Positions 1 to 8,845 of a DNA stretch of 64,000 nucleotides are shown piece after piece. This DNA comes from Aquabacter spiritensis (GTDB lineage Bacteria > Pseudomonadota > Alphaproteobacteria > Rhizobiales > Xanthobacteraceae), in assembly GCF_004346185.1 (NCBI RefSeq), contig NZ_SMAI01000007.1, positions 124,001-188,000 on the forward strand, written 5' to 3'. A program made the position numbers and the translations under genes. Every line of letters starts with the position of its first letter. Position 1 is the first letter of the stretch. Below the pieces are notes generated by a model. The model was not told the origin of the DNA. It was given only the letters and a program-made list of their open reading frames with translations, and searched no databases.

Positions 1-1357
1 CGAACTGGCCGAGGATCTTGTTGTCCGCCGCCATTTCGCGCTCGCCCTGGAACACGCGGATCGTCACCGCGGTCTGGCCGTCCTCCGCGGTCGAGAACAC
101 CTGGGACTTCTTGGTCGGGATCGTGGTGTTGCGGTCGATCAGGCGCGTGAACACACCGCCCAGCGTCTCGATGCCCAGCGAGAGCGGGGTCACGTCGAGC
201 AGCAGCACGTCCTTCACGTCGCCCTGCAGCACGCCCGCCTGGATCGCGGCGCCGATGGCGACCACCTCGTCCGGATTGACGCCCTTATGGGGCTCCTTGC
301 CGAAGAACTGCTTCACCATCTCCTGGACCTTCGGCATGCGGGTCATGCCGCCGACCAGGACCACTTCGTCGATCTGCGCGGCGGACAGGCCGGCATCCTT
401 CAGCGCGAGCCGGCACGGCTCCATGGTCCGCTGGATCAGGTCGTCCACCAGGGCCTCGAACTTGGCGCGGGTGAGCTTCATCGTCAGATGCTTCGGCCCG
501 GAGGCGTCGGCGGTGATGAAGGGCAGGTTGATCTCGGTCTGGGTCGCGGACGACAATTCGATCTTCGCCTTCTCTGCGGCCTCCTTGAGGCGCTGCAGGG
601 CGAGCTTGTCGTTGCGCAGGTCGATGCCCTGCTCCTTCTTGAACTCGTCGGCGAGATAATTGACGAGCCGCATGTCGAAGTCTTCGCCGCCCAGGAACGT
701 GTCGCCGTTCGTGGACTTCACTTCGAACACGCCGTCGCCGATCTCGAGCACCGACACGTCGAACGTGCCGCCGCCGAGGTCATAGACCGCGATGGTGCCG
801 GTGTTCTTCTTGTCGAGGCCGTAAGCGAGCGCGGCCGCGGTCGGCTCGTTGATGATCCGCAGCACGTCCAGGCCCGCAATCCGGCCGGCATCCTTGGTGG
901 CCTGACGCTGGGCGTCGTTGAAATAGGCGGGGACGGTGATGACCGCCTTCTCGACCTTCTCGCCGAGGAACGATTCGGCCGTCTCCTTCATCTTCTGAAG
1001 GATGAAGGCGGAAATCTGCGACGGCGAATATTTCTTGCCGTCCGACTCGACCCAGGCGTCGCCATTGTCGGCGCGGACGATCTTGTAGGGGACGAGCTTC
1101 TTGTCCTTCTCGACGGTCGGGTCCTCGTAGCGGCGGCCGATCAGGCGCTTCACTGCGAAGAAGGTGCGCTCGGGATTGGTGACGCCCTGCCGTTTCGCCG
1201 GCTGGCCTACCAGCCGTTCGCCATCCTCGGTGAAGGCGACGATGGACGGCGTGGTCCGCGCGCCCTCGGCATTCTCGATGACTTTCGGGGAGGCCCCCTC
1301 CATCACCGCAACGCAGGAATTGGTGGTGCCGAGGTCGATGCCGATAATCTTGGCCAT
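1..1357 (-). CDS. dnaK: Molecular chaperone DnaK (Hsp70), 5' part only
   Basis: ATP-dependent cytosolic Hsp70 chaperone that works with DnaJ and GrpE. The gene starts at 1357 and runs off the left edge, so about 452 N-terminal residues are visible: the whole nucleotide-binding domain and the start of the substrate-binding domain. The product begins [20 protein letters not shown], the Hsp70 phosphate-1 motif, and further on shows [29 protein letters not shown] and [11 protein letters not shown] clear AGGAG ribosome site lies 7 bases before the ATG. It has a near-perfect heat-shock promoter about 125 bp upstream (separate entry). dnaJ, its usual downstream partner, would lie beyond the window. 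Identification is certain; only the C-terminus is missing. Confidence 0.98.
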   Translation of the reverse strand, partial: MAKIIGIDLGTTNSCVAVMEGASPKVIENAEGARTTPSIVAFTEDGERLVGQPAKRQGVTNPERTFFAVKRLIGRRYEDPTVEKDKKLVPYKIVRADNGDAWVESDGKKYSPSQISAFILQKMKETAESFLGEKVEKAVITVPAYFNDAQRQATKDAGRIAGLDVLRIINEPTAAALAYGLDKKNTGTIAVYDLGGGTFDVSVLEIGDGVFEVKSTNGDTFLGGEDFDMRLVNYLADEFKKEQGIDLRNDKLALQRLKEAAEKAKIELSSATQTEINLPFITADASGPKHLTMKLTRAKFEALVDDLIQRTMEPCRLALKDAGLSAAQIDEVVLVGGMTRMPKVQEMVKQFFGKEPHKGVNPDEVVAIGAAIQAGVLQGDVKDVLLLDVTPLSLGIETLGGVFTRLIDRNTTIPTKKSQVFSTAEDGQTAVTIRVFQGEREMAADNKILGQF

Positions 1358-1459
1358 GTACTTCTCCTTGTCGGCAGACCGGCCGGGCCTGTGCAGCGCC
1401 CGCCAGGGATCCTGCGGGCCCCTCCCGCTTTTCTCCGCCGGCCCCCGTTGAAATAGGGT

Positions 1460-1477
1460 ACGTCGTGGTCACGACGT
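1460..1477. repeat. Perfect 8-2-8 inverted repeat at the predicted 5' end of the dnaK transcript
   Basis: ACGTCGTG-GT-CACGACGT is a perfect inverted repeat. It sits just downstream of the -10 element of the dnaK heat-shock promoter, so it would form a hairpin at or very near the 5' end of the dnaK mRNA. It could equally be a protein-binding site. No CIRCE element (TTAGCACTC-N9-GAGTGCTAA) is visible here. Confidence 0.5.
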
Positions 1478-1483
1478 TCGTGG

Positions 1484-1515
1484 CGGATATAGGAGGGGTG
1501 ATTTGCCGCCGCAAG
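1484..1515 (-). promoter_or_regulatory. Sigma-32 (RpoH) heat-shock promoter of dnaK
   Basis: On the minus strand a CTTG element (1512-1515) is followed after exactly 18 bases by CCTATATCCG (1484-1493). This matches every fixed position of the alphaproteobacterial heat-shock consensus CTTG-N17/18-CYTATNTNNG. The predicted start of transcription is near 1477, giving a leader of about 120 nt before the dnaK ATG. Confidence 0.8.
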
Positions 1516-1567
1516 GCGTGTCCGGCGCCGCTCCGCCGGTTTTTCAAAGCTTCGTGAGGTTGCACCC

Positions 1568-2227
1568 ATGCCGTTTCCAGGCGCCCCTCTTCTGAACGCC
1601 GGCGAAGACCCGCGCAGCGTTCTCGTGGCAGTCGATCTCCAGGGGGATTTCCTGCCCGGCGGGAGTCTCGGGGTGCCCGATGGCGACGCCATCCTGCCGC
1701 TCGCGAACCGCGTCGCCGCGCATTTCCGCAATCTGGTCCTGACCCAGGATTGGCATCCGCCGCGCCACGTTTCCTTCGCCTCTTCCCACCCCGGCCGACA
1801 CCCCCTCGAGCGCATCGCTCTGCCCTACGGACCGCAGATCCTCTGGCCGGACCATTGCGTCCAGGGCACGCTCGGCGCACGGCTCTCCGACGCGCTCGAC
1901 ATGCCCCATGCCCAGATGATCGTCCGCAAGGGCGTGCATCCCACGATCGACAGCTATTCGACCTTCTATGAGGCCGATCGGACGACGCCGACCGGGCTCG
2001 TCGGATACCTGCGCGAGCGGTCCATCGAACGGGTCTATCTCCTCGGGCTCGCGACCGATTTCTGCGTTGCGTGGTCGGCGGTCGACGCCGTGCGCGCCGG
2101 ATTCCGCACCTTCGTCATCGCCGATGCGTGCCGCGCCATCGATGTCGACGGCTCGCTCGCCCGCGCCCATACCGACATGGCCGAAGCCGGCGTGCGGATC
2201 ATCGGCTCGGCCGATCTCGGGCTGTGA
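1568..2227 (+). CDS. pncA: Nicotinamidase (isochorismatase-fold)
   Basis: Hydrolyses nicotinamide to nicotinate in the NAD salvage pathway; a cytosolic enzyme of 219 residues. The catalytic triad of the family is visible as Asp23 (VAVDLQGDF), Lys121 (IVRKGVHP) and Cys166 (ATDFCV). Metal ligands are Asp61 and His63 in QDWHPP and His96 in WPDHCVQGT, the signature that separates nicotinamidases from other isochorismatase hydrolases. A GAGG ribosome site precedes the ATG by 9 bases. It is transcribed away from dnaK; the two genes share a 210-bp spacer that holds the dnaK promoter. A hairpin follows the stop codon. Confidence 0.93.
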   Translation: MPFPGAPLLNAGEDPRSVLVAVDLQGDFLPGGSLGVPDGDAILPLANRVAAHFRNLVLTQDWHPPRHVSFASSHPGRHPLERIALPYGPQILWPDHCVQGTLGARLSDALDMPHAQMIVRKGVHPTIDSYSTFYEADRTTPTGLVGYLRERSIERVYLLGLATDFCVAWSAVDAVRAGFRTFVIADACRAIDVDGSLARAHTDMAEAGVRIIGSADLGL

Positions 2228-2232
2228 GGGTT

Positions 2233-2259
2233 GCGCCCGCCTGTCCTCCGGGCGGGCGC
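2233..2259 (+). terminator. GC-rich hairpin after pncA
   Basis: GCGCCCGCC and GGCGGGCGC form a 9-bp stem around a 9-base loop, starting 6 bases after the pncA stop. There is no T-run, so it is a weak or Rho-assisted terminator candidate. Confidence 0.45.
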
Positions 2260-2565
2260 TAGAGAGCGAACGAGTTTGGTTCACTCCCTGACCGCCCTTA
2301 AGATGCGAGGTGTCGAAATAAGCCGCACAATTCCCCCGGAAAATGCTGATTCTGCCACAGAAACGCTTCTGCTTTCCCGCTCCGCCAGGGCGACACATGC
2401 GGTGCCACGACCTCCATTTCGTTCCGGAACCGGGCGCGTGCGCAGGGATTGATGACAGGCGTTTGGACGGGGACCGCCCGGACGATGCTCCCGCTTCCGC
2501 GACGCGCGAGCGTCCCACACCTGTTGCGCGCCGTCGACGCGACGCGCCGACGGCACCGGCACGCC
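2260..2565. other. Spacer between pncA and the AlkB-like gene, no clear content
   Basis: About 300 bases without a convincing gene, RNA or repeat. A TTG (2449) and an ATG (2452) in frame with the following alkB-like gene lie inside, the latter behind an AGGG. The translated stretch is basic and low-complexity and does not look like protein, so it is treated as leader. Confidence 0.4.
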
Positions 2566-3240
2566 ATGACACCCCCAAGAGACCCCAAGTCACCCCCAGC
2601 CGGAGATCTGGCTTCGATGCAGCAGGCGCTCGAACTGCAACCCGGGTGCCTCTGGTGGCCCGGCTTTCTCGACCGGGCGGCGCAGGAGGCGCTGCTTGCG
2701 GATGTTCGCACCGCGCTCGCCGCCGCGCCGCTCTTCACCCCCAGCATGCCGCGCACCGGCCAGCCCTTTTCGGTGCGGATGAGCAATTTCGGGCCGCTGG
2801 GCTGGGTCTCGGACGAGGCCGGCTATCGCTATCAGAGCTTTCACCCCGACACCCGCGCCCCCTGGCCGGCCATGCCGGAGGCCCTGATTGCGGCGTGGCG
2901 TGCGCTCGCGGGCGATGATGCCCCGCCGCCCGAGGCCGGCCTCATCAATTGGTACGAGCCCGGCACGCGGATGGGTCTGCATCAGGACCGCGACGAGCGC
3001 GATCTCACCGCCCCGGTTCTCTCGCTGTCGCTCGGCGATACCGCGGTGTTTCGGATCGGCGGCGCCCAGCGGCGGGATCCGACGCGCTCGATCCGCCTCG
3101 CATCCGGCGACGCCTTGCTGCTTTCGGGCCCGAGCCGGCTCGCCTTCCACGGCGTCGACCGCATCATTCCCGGCACCTCGACCCTGATCGGGCCACCCGG
3201 CCGCTTCAATCTCACGCTGCGGCGGGTCACGCCGCCCTGA
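2566..3240 (+). CDS. alkB: AlkB-family Fe(II)/2-oxoglutarate dioxygenase
   Basis: Predicted DNA/RNA repair enzyme that oxidatively removes alkyl groups such as 1-methyladenine and 3-methylcytosine, using Fe(II), O2 and 2-oxoglutarate. In the 224-residue form, iron ligands are His139 and Asp141 (MGLHQDRDE) and His195 (AFHGVDR). The 2-oxoglutarate-binding arginines are Arg213 and Arg219 in GRFNLTLRR. The preceding NWYEPGTRMG is the typical AlkB loop that positions 2-oxoglutarate. The start is uncertain: ATG 2566 is chosen because the family begins near here, ATG 2617 has a GGAG 11 bases upstream, and upstream in-frame starts at 2449 and 2452 exist. It appears monocistronic; no ada or other repair gene is adjacent. 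Confidence 0.9.
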   Translation: MTPPRDPKSPPAGDLASMQQALELQPGCLWWPGFLDRAAQEALLADVRTALAAAPLFTPSMPRTGQPFSVRMSNFGPLGWVSDEAGYRYQSFHPDTRAPWPAMPEALIAAWRALAGDDAPPPEAGLINWYEPGTRMGLHQDRDERDLTAPVLSLSLGDTAVFRIGGAQRRDPTRSIRLASGDALLLSGPSRLAFHGVDRIIPGTSTLIGPPGRFNLTLRRVTPP

Positions 3241-3330
3241 TGTCGCCGTCGTGACGCCGTGCGACGCGCCGCGTCACGCTTCCGCCCGCTTTGCCCGACA
3301 AGAGGCTGGATCATGTTTCGGGAGACTGCC

Positions 3331-4278
3331 ATGCGCCTCGCGCTCGCCCTCGCCGCCCTCGTTTTGTCCGGCGGCCTCGCCGCGGCGGCCGATCCGGTCT
3401 TTCCCAAGGGCAGTACGGTCGGTCTCGTGCCGCCGGTCGGCATGGTGGAAAGCCATGCGTTTTCCGGCTTCCAGGATGCCGCGACCCAGTCCTCCATCCT
3501 GATCGTGGAGATGCCGCCTCAGGCCTATGAGCAGGTCGCTGCCGGCTTCACCGACGCGGCCTTGGCGACCAAGGGGATCACCGTCGAGTCCCGGGGCACG
3601 CTCGCTTTGGGAGATCCGGCGCTGAAGGACGCCAAGACGCTGCTGGTCACCGGCCGCCAGCAGGCCGGCAGCCTCGCCGCGCGCAAATGGGTGCTGCTCG
3701 CCGGCACCGACCAGGCGACGGCGCTGGTGACGATTCAGGTCCCCGTGGGGACGGGTGACGCTCTGACCGACGAGAAGGTGCGCGAGACCCTCGCGACCCT
3801 CGCCTTCCGTCCGCCGCCCTCGGCCGAGGACCTGCTCGCGACTCTGCCGTTTCGGTTGGGCGACCGCTCCGGCTTCCGGCTGGTGAAGGTGGTGGGGAAT
3901 TCCGCCGCGATCCTGACCGACGGTCCGAAGGATGTGATCGACGGGGCGGAACAGCCCATCTTCGTCGCGGGCGTCGCAGCCGGCAATCCCCGGGAGGACG
4001 ATCGGCGCCAATTCGCGCTGCGGGCCTTGTCCTCGGTGCCGGGGGTGAAGGACATGCGCATCGAACGCGCCGAAGCGATGCGCATTGCCGGCCAGCCCGG
4101 ATTCGAGATCCTCGCCGACGGCAAGGACATGGGCGGCCAGGACGACGTCAAAATCGTGCAATGGCTGCGCTTCGGGCAGAACGCCCACCTGCGCATGGTG
4201 GCGATCGTAAAAACCGGGGATTTTCCGGAGATCTACCCCCGCCTGCGCGCGATCCGCGACGGCGTCACGACCAACTGA
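3331..4278 (+). CDS. Secreted protein of unknown function
   Basis: A 315-residue protein with a clear Sec signal peptide: a short basic start, a hydrophobic core (LALALAALVLSGGLAAA) and a likely cleavage at AAA-DPVF. The mature part of about 290 residues has no transmembrane segment, no cysteines and no catalytic motif I recognise, so it is probably periplasmic. The chosen ATG has GGAG 6 bases upstream; an in-frame ATG at 3313 preceded by AGAGG is nearly as good and would only lengthen the signal peptide. It is convergent with grpE, and a hairpin separates the two. Function cannot be inferred from its neighbours. Confidence 0.75.
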   Translation: MRLALALAALVLSGGLAAAADPVFPKGSTVGLVPPVGMVESHAFSGFQDAATQSSILIVEMPPQAYEQVAAGFTDAALATKGITVESRGTLALGDPALKDAKTLLVTGRQQAGSLAARKWVLLAGTDQATALVTIQVPVGTGDALTDEKVRETLATLAFRPPPSAEDLLATLPFRLGDRSGFRLVKVVGNSAAILTDGPKDVIDGAEQPIFVAGVAAGNPREDDRRQFALRALSSVPGVKDMRIERAEAMRIAGQPGFEILADGKDMGGQDDVKIVQWLRFGQNAHLRMVAIVKTGDFPEIYPRLRAIRDGVTTN

Positions 4279-4302
4279 AAAGGGGCCGGATCGCCCGGCC
4301 CC
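4278..4302 (-). terminator. Intrinsic terminator of the hrcA-grpE operon
   Basis: GGGGCCGG (4282-4289) pairs with CCGGCCCC (4295-4302) around a 5-base loop. Read on the minus strand the stem is followed at once by TTTT (4278-4281), as in a Rho-independent terminator after grpE. On the plus strand it may also stop the secreted-protein gene, without a T-run. Confidence 0.7.
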
Positions 4303-4325
4303 GCCTCATCCGACCGCTCGGTCGC

Positions 4326-4946
4326 TCAGACCTGCTGGCCGGAATCCGAACCCGCTTTTGCGGGCGCCGCCTTCGGGCCGCCGCGCGAAACGCCGACCAT
4401 CGCCGGCCGCAGCACCCGATCGCCGATCACATAGCCGGACTGCACCACCTGGACGACGGTTCCTGCCGGCACGCTTTCGTCCGGCACCTCGAACATCGCC
4501 TGGTGCAGGTTGGGATCGAAGCGCCCGCCCATCGGATCGATCTTGCGGATGCCGTGCTTTTCGAGCGCCTTGTGCAGGCCGCGCTCGGTCAGTTCGAGAC
4601 CGTCGAGCAGGGATTTGAAGCCGCCTTCGGCGGTTTCCGCCGCCTGGGTATCGACGGTGCCGAGCGCGCGCGACAAATCGTCCGCGACGTTCAGGACGTC
4701 CCGGGCGAAGGCGGCGATGCCATAGGTCTTGGCGTCGGCGATCTCCTTCTCGGCGCGCCGCCGGATATTTTCCGCTTCGGCGAAGGCCCGCAGAAACTTG
4801 TCCTTGAAGGCCGCGATTTCACCCTCCAGGCGCTCGCGCTCCGCCCGGAAGGTCTCTGCCGCGCCCAGTTCTTCCATCTCGGCGATTTCGGGATCGACCG
4901 CCGGATTGGAGCCGTGGGCCTCGGGCGTGCCACCCTTCTCGCTCAT
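4326..4946 (-). CDS. grpE: Nucleotide exchange factor GrpE
   Basis: Cytosolic co-chaperone that releases ADP from DnaK. The 206-residue product shows the usual GrpE layout: a charged, disordered N-terminus, a long coiled-coil helix (ERERLEGEIAAFKDKFLRAF), then AEAENIRRRAEKE, and a C-terminal beta domain with DPNLHQAMFEVPD and RVLRPAMVGVS. ATG 4946 is chosen because GAGG lies 8 bases upstream and homologues begin there; an upstream ATG at 5030 would add a non-conserved leader. It lies 87 bp after hrcA on the same strand and has its own sigma-32-like promoter overlapping the end of hrcA, so it can be made independently under heat shock. Confidence 0.96.
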   Translation of the reverse strand: MSEKGGTPEAHGSNPAVDPEIAEMEELGAAETFRAERERLEGEIAAFKDKFLRAFAEAENIRRRAEKEIADAKTYGIAAFARDVLNVADDLSRALGTVDTQAAETAEGGFKSLLDGLELTERGLHKALEKHGIRKIDPMGGRFDPNLHQAMFEVPDESVPAGTVVQVVQSGYVIGDRVLRPAMVGVSRGGPKAAPAKAGSDSGQQV

Positions 4947-5006
4947 GCGCGTCACCTCATTCTTGACTGGTCCGCAGCTCCGGCCACGGGGAACACGATT
5001 TCGCCA

Positions 5007-5038
5007 CGCATATCGGGGCGGCTCCGGCAAAAATCAAG
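5007..5038 (-). promoter_or_regulatory. Probable sigma-32 promoter of grpE, overlapping the hrcA stop codon
   Basis: On the minus strand CTTG (5035-5038) and CCGATATGCG (5007-5016) are separated by 18 bases. Against CTTG-N17/18-CYTATNTNNG there is one mismatch (G for T at the third position of the -10). The CTTG lies in the last codons of hrcA, so the promoter serves grpE only. Confidence 0.6.
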
Positions 5039-6179
5039 CCGCATCGGTGCCGGGCGCACCGAGGACGCGGCTGACCACGCGCGCGGTGAAGTCCACCATG
5101 GGGACGATGCGGCCATAATTGAGCCGCGTCGGACCGATCACACCGAGCACGCCCACCACCCGCCCCTGCCCGTCGCGATAGGGCGCGACGATGGTCGAGG
5201 AGCCGGACAGCGAGAACAGCTTGCTCTCCGATCCGATGAAGATGCGCATGCTCTGCGCCTCCTCGGCGAGGCCGAGCAGATCGACCAGTTCGCGCTTGGA
5301 TTCCAGGTCGTCGAACAGCAGGCGGATGCGCTCCAGATCCTCGAGCGCCCGCAAATCCTCCAGCAGCTTGGCCTGGCCGCGCACGATCAGGCGGCGTTCG
5401 GAGGCTTCCCCGCCGGACCAGGAGGCGAGCCCGGCCTCCACCACGCGGGCGGTCAGATCGTCGAGTTCGCCGTGCAATTCATGCAGCAGCGTCTCCATTT
5501 CCCCGCGCGCCTCGCGCAAGGTGCGGCCGCGCACCCGGGCGTTGAGAAAATTGCTCGCTTCCACCAGAGCGGAGGCCGGAAGTCCGGTCGGCAAGGGGAG
5601 GACCCGGTTCTCCACCTGCCCGTCTTCCGACACCAGGATGACCAGCGCGCGCGACGGATCGAGCGGGACGAATTCCACATGTTTGAGGCGGGGATCGGTC
5701 TTGGTGGTCGTCACCACGCCCGCCCCGCGCGACAGGCCCGACAGCAGCGAGGACGCCTCCTGCAGCACCCCGTCGACCGTATAGCCCTTGCCCGCCGCCG
5801 CCACCTGCGCCTCGATCGAGGAGCGGTCCCGTTCGCTGACGTCGCCGATCTCCAGCAGCGCGTCGACGAAAAAGCGCAGGCCGAGATCGGTCGGCAGGCG
5901 CCCGGCGCTGGTGTGCGGGGCGTAGATCAGACCCGCCGCCTCGAGGTCCGCCATCACGTTGCGGACCGAGGCGGGAGACAGCGTCATCGGGATGAGGCGC
6001 GAAATGTTGCGCGACCCGACCGGCTCCCCGGTCGCGAGATAGCTTTCGACGATCTGCCGGAAAATCTCCCGGGCGCGCTCGTCGATCTGGGCCAGGGGAG
6101 CGGTCAAAAGCGGCAGCATCTCGTCGAATGGCCCCGGAGAGTGCGAAGATCTTATATGTGTCCACTCGCGGGTCGGCAT
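5034..6179 (-). CDS. hrcA: Heat-inducible transcription repressor HrcA
   Basis: Repressor that binds CIRCE operators of groE-type heat-shock genes and is folded by GroEL. The 381-residue form has an N-terminal winged helix ([20 protein letters not shown], then [19 protein letters not shown] and [18 protein letters not shown]) and a C-terminal GAF-like domain ending in [20 protein letters not shown]. Both blocks are diagnostic. ATG 6179 has GGAAG 5 bases upstream. ATG 6119 would give a 361-residue protein starting about 10 residues before the helix and is a fair alternative. It is divergent from rph and followed by grpE. No CIRCE element was seen near hrcA, dnaK or grpE, so its target is probably a groE operon elsewhere. 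Confidence 0.96.
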   Translation of the reverse strand: MPTREWTHIRSSHSPGPFDEMLPLLTAPLAQIDERAREIFRQIVESYLATGEPVGSRNISRLIPMTLSPASVRNVMADLEAAGLIYAPHTSAGRLPTDLGLRFFVDALLEIGDVSERDRSSIEAQVAAAGKGYTVDGVLQEASSLLSGLSRGAGVVTTTKTDPRLKHVEFVPLDPSRALVILVSEDGQVENRVLPLPTGLPASALVEASNFLNARVRGRTLREARGEMETLLHELHGELDDLTARVVEAGLASWSGGEASERRLIVRGQAKLLEDLRALEDLERIRLLFDDLESKRELVDLLGLAEEAQSMRIFIGSESKLFSLSGSSTIVAPYRDGQGRVVGVLGVIGPTRLNYGRIVPMVDFTARVVSRVLGAPGTDAA

Positions 6180-6194
6180 TCAAGCTTCCATGCC

Positions 6195-6208
6195 GTGCGC
6201 TGGCGCAC
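6195..6208. repeat. Inverted repeat in the hrcA-rph divergent spacer
   Basis: GTGCGC-TG-GCGCAC is a perfect 6-2-6 inverted repeat in the very short spacer between the divergent hrcA and rph genes, where both promoters must lie. It may be an operator; it does not match CIRCE. Confidence 0.35.
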
Positions 6209-6246
6209 TAAAAGAGGCGCCCGCGATTATGAAAAAGGTTTCCCTT

Positions 6247-6960
6247 ATGCGCCCGAGCCGCCGCGCCAGCGATGAAATGCGTGCCGTTTCCTTCGAACGG
6301 GGCGTGCTGCGCCACGCGGAGGGGTCCTGCCTGGTGAAATTCGGCGATACCCACGTTTTGGTGGCCGCGACTTTGGAAGAGCGCTTGCCGCCGTGGCTGA
6401 AGGGGCAAGGCCGCGGCTGGGTGACGGCGGAATATTCCATGCTGCCGCGCGCCACGCTGGAGCGCACACGGCGCGAGGCGACGCAGGGCAAGCAGTCCGG
6501 CCGCACCCAGGAGATCCAGCGCCTGATCGGCCGCTCGCTGCGCTCGGTGACCGACCTCGTCGGCCTCGGCGAACGCCAGATCACGCTCGATTGCGACGTC
6601 ATCCAGGCCGATGGCGGCACCCGTACCGCCGCGATCACCGGCGCCTGGGTGGCGCTGCACGATTGCCTGTCCTGGATGAAGTCGCGCTCGATGCTCCGCG
6701 AGCTGCCGCTGCGCCAGCACGTCGCCGCGGTCTCATGCGGCATCTATGAGGGCAAGCCCGTGCTCGACCTCGATTATGCCGAGGACAGCGTGGCCGAGAC
6801 CGACGCCAATTTCGTCATGACCGGCGAAGGCGGCATCGTCGAGATCCAGGGTACCGCCGAAAAGACCCCCTTCTCCCAGGACGAACTCCTCGCGCTGCTC
6901 GCCCTCGCCCGCTCCGGCGTCGACAAGCTGGTCGCCCTGCAGAAGCAGGCTGTCGGCTGA
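6247..6960 (+). CDS. rph: Ribonuclease PH
   Basis: Phosphorolytic 3'-5' exoribonuclease that trims the 3' end of tRNA precursors. The 237-residue product starts [20 protein letters not shown], the usual RNase PH beginning, and contains [17 protein letters not shown], the [16 protein letters not shown] block and [14 protein letters not shown] that line the phosphate and RNA site, then [14 protein letters not shown]. An ATG at 6229 would add six residues (MKKVSL) and is also possible. It is first gene of an operon: its TGA shares one base with the ATG of rdgB, and rdgB overlaps hemW by four bases, which implies translational coupling. Confidence 0.97.
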   Translation: MRPSRRASDEMRAVSFERGVLRHAEGSCLVKFGDTHVLVAATLEERLPPWLKGQGRGWVTAEYSMLPRATLERTRREATQGKQSGRTQEIQRLIGRSLRSVTDLVGLGERQITLDCDVIQADGGTRTAAITGAWVALHDCLSWMKSRSMLRELPLRQHVAAVSCGIYEGKPVLDLDYAEDSVAETDANFVMTGEGGIVEIQGTAEKTPFSQDELLALLALARSGVDKLVALQKQAVG

Positions 6961-7613
6961 TGCCGCACCGCCGTCTCACGGGTCGCGTCGTCATCGCCAC
7001 CCACAATCCGGGCAAGCTGAAGGAGATGCAGGACCTTCTGGCGCCGCACGGGATCGAGGCGGTCTCGGCCGGCGCGCTGGAGCTGCCGGAGCCGGAAGAG
7101 ACCGGGGACAGCTTCGCCGCCAATGCGCGGATCAAGGCGCAGGCGGCGGCGCGCGCCGCCGAGCTGCCCGCCTTCGCGGACGATAGCGGCCTGTGCGTCG
7201 ACAGCCTCGGCGGCCAGCCGGGCATCTATTCGGCGCGCTGGGGCGGACCGGAGAAGGATTTCGAGATGGCCATGGACAATGTCCAGGCGCTGCTCGTGAC
7301 GGTCGACGCGCTGACCGCCGACAGGCGCCGCGCACATTTCGTGTCCGCTTTGTGCGTCGCCTGGCCGGACGGCCATGTCGAGGAGTTCGAAGGCGTGGTG
7401 GACGGCACCCTGGTCTGGCCGCCGCGCGGCAAGAAGGGGTTCGGCTACGATCCGATGTTCGTGCCGGAAGGCTATACCCGCACCTTCGCCGAAATGACGG
7501 CGGAGGAGAAGCATTCCATGCCGCCCTTGGGGCTCGGCCTCTCGCACCGTGCCCGCGCCTTCCGCAAGCTCGCCGAAGCCTGCCTCGCGCCGCCGGCGGA
7601 CGCCGCGGGATGA
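6960..7613 (+). CDS. rdgB: dITP/XTP pyrophosphatase RdgB (Ham1 family)
   Basis: Hydrolyses non-canonical purine triphosphates (ITP, dITP, XTP) to monophosphates, cleaning the nucleotide pool. The 217-residue protein has the Ham1 phosphate-binding start [13 protein letters not shown] (residues 11-23), the catalytic [11 protein letters not shown] (71-81), GFGYDPMF and the C-terminal [11 protein letters not shown], all in family order and at the usual length. The ATG overlaps the rph stop (TGATG) and the stop overlaps the hemW start (ATGA). The rph-rdgB-hemW order is a common alphaproteobacterial arrangement. Confidence 0.96.
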   Translation: MPHRRLTGRVVIATHNPGKLKEMQDLLAPHGIEAVSAGALELPEPEETGDSFAANARIKAQAAARAAELPAFADDSGLCVDSLGGQPGIYSARWGGPEKDFEMAMDNVQALLVTVDALTADRRRAHFVSALCVAWPDGHVEEFEGVVDGTLVWPPRGKKGFGYDPMFVPEGYTRTFAEMTAEEKHSMPPLGLGLSHRARAFRKLAEACLAPPADAAG

Positions 7614-8845
7614 GCGCGCAGGGCGGCAGCGGCGTGGCCGACCGGCCTGCGGCGACGCCAAGTTCGGCGACGCCAAGTTCGGCGACGCCAGATCCGGCGC
7701 CGTCCGAGGGCGGCTTCGCGGTGTATGTGCATTGGCCGTTCTGCCGCGCCAAATGCCCCTATTGCGACTTCAACAGCCATGTCCGCCACGCGCCGCCCGA
7801 CGAGGCCCGCTACCTCGCCGCCTTCCGCCGCGAACTCGCGCATATGCGCGCTCTGCACGGCCCGGCGCGGGCGGACACCGTCTTCTTCGGCGGCGGCACG
7901 CCCTCGCTGATGGCGCCGGCGACCGTCGCCGGCCTGATCGAGGCCATCGACGCGACCTTTCCCTTGGCCGGCGACGCCGAGATCACCCTCGAAGCCAATC
8001 CGACCAGCGTCGAGGCGGAGCGGTTCCGTGGCTATCGCGCGGCCGGCGTGAACCGGGTCTCGCTCGGCGTCCAGGCGCTCGACGATGCCGAACTCAAGGC
8101 GCTCGGGCGACAGCACACGGTCGAGGAGGCCTTGGCCGCCGTCGCGGTCGCGCGCGCCGTCTTCGCGCGGGTCTCGTTCGATCTGATCTATGCCCGCCCG
8201 CGCCAGCGGCCGGAGGACTGGGCGCGCGAACTCGCGCGGGCCATCGCCGAAGGCTGCGAGCATCTCTCGCTCTACCAGCTCACCATCGAGCCCGGCACCG
8301 CCTTCGAGCGGCTCTACGCGGCCGGCAAGCTGATCCTGCCCGACGACGAGCACGGCCGGGCGCTGTGGGACGTCACGCAGGAGATCACGGCGGCGGCCGG
8401 GCTGCCGGCCTATGAAATCTCCAACCATGCCCGCGAGGGCGCGCAGGCGCGGCACAATCTGGTCTATTGGCGCTACGGCACCTATGCCGGGATCGGCCCC
8501 GGCGCGCATGGCCGCCTCGCGGCGGGAACCGCCCGGCGCGCGACCTTGACCGAGCGCCATCCCGAGCTTTGGCTCCAGCGGGTCGAGACACAGGGTCACG
8601 GCATCGTCGGGGAGGACCTGCTCGCGCCGGACATCCAGGCCGACGAGCTGCTTCTCATGGGCCTGCGCCTCGCCGAAGGCATCGATCTCGCCCGCCATGC
8701 GCGGCTCGCCGGCGCGCCGATCGACGCGGCGCGCATCGCGATGCTGGAAGCCGAAGGCCTGGTCGTCCGCACCGGCGACCGGCTGCGCGCCACGCCGGCC
8801 GGCTTTCCCGTGCTCAATGCGGTGATTGCGGCGCTCGCGGGATAG
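7610..8845 (+). CDS. hemW: Radical SAM heme chaperone HemW
   Basis: Radical-SAM protein of the HemN/HemW family that binds heme and passes it to proteins. The 411-residue product has the cluster motif Cys45-x3-Cys49-x2-Cys52 ([10 protein letters not shown]). The residue after CPYC is Asp-Phe rather than the CxC of true coproporphyrinogen dehydrogenases, which points to HemW. Other family blocks are [33 protein letters not shown] and [11 protein letters not shown]. It carries an unusual N-terminal extension of about 33 residues with a short Ser-Ser-Ala-Thr-Pro repeat. The start overlaps the rdgB stop by four bases. Confidence 0.94.
   Translation: MSAQGGSGVADRPAATPSSATPSSATPDPAPSEGGFAVYVHWPFCRAKCPYCDFNSHVRHAPPDEARYLAAFRRELAHMRALHGPARADTVFFGGGTPSLMAPATVAGLIEAIDATFPLAGDAEITLEANPTSVEAERFRGYRAAGVNRVSLGVQALDDAELKALGRQHTVEEALAAVAVARAVFARVSFDLIYARPRQRPEDWARELARAIAEGCEHLSLYQLTIEPGTAFERLYAAGKLILPDDEHGRALWDVTQEITAAAGLPAYEISNHAREGAQARHNLVYWRYGTYAGIGPGAHGRLAAGTARRATLTERHPELWLQRVETQGHGIVGEDLLAPDIQADELLLMGLRLAEGIDLARHARLAGAPIDAARIAMLEAEGLVVRTGDRLRATPAGFPVLNAVIAALAG
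7652..7696 (+). repeat. 15-bp tandem repeat, three copies, inside hemW
   Basis: Two identical 15-bp units and a third diverged unit, each starting GCGACGCCA, encode the [15 protein letters not shown] stretch of the HemW N-terminal extension. The repeat is in frame, so copy-number changes would keep the gene intact. Confidence 0.85.

Noticed and set aside
2270-2450. tRNA-like or small-RNA gene after pncA
   Set aside because: A GGTTC box is present at 2278 but no cloverleaf can be drawn and no CCA end or terminator follows.
6135-6170. Possible CIRCE element near the hrcA start
   Set aside because: GAGTGCGAA and CACTCGCGG occur close together but in the wrong orientation and with the wrong bases for TTAGCACTC-N9-GAGTGCTAA.
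4161-6275. Open frame of 704 codons on the plus strand opposite grpE and hrcA
   Set aside because: Antisense shadow; grpE and hrcA are unmistakable on the minus strand.
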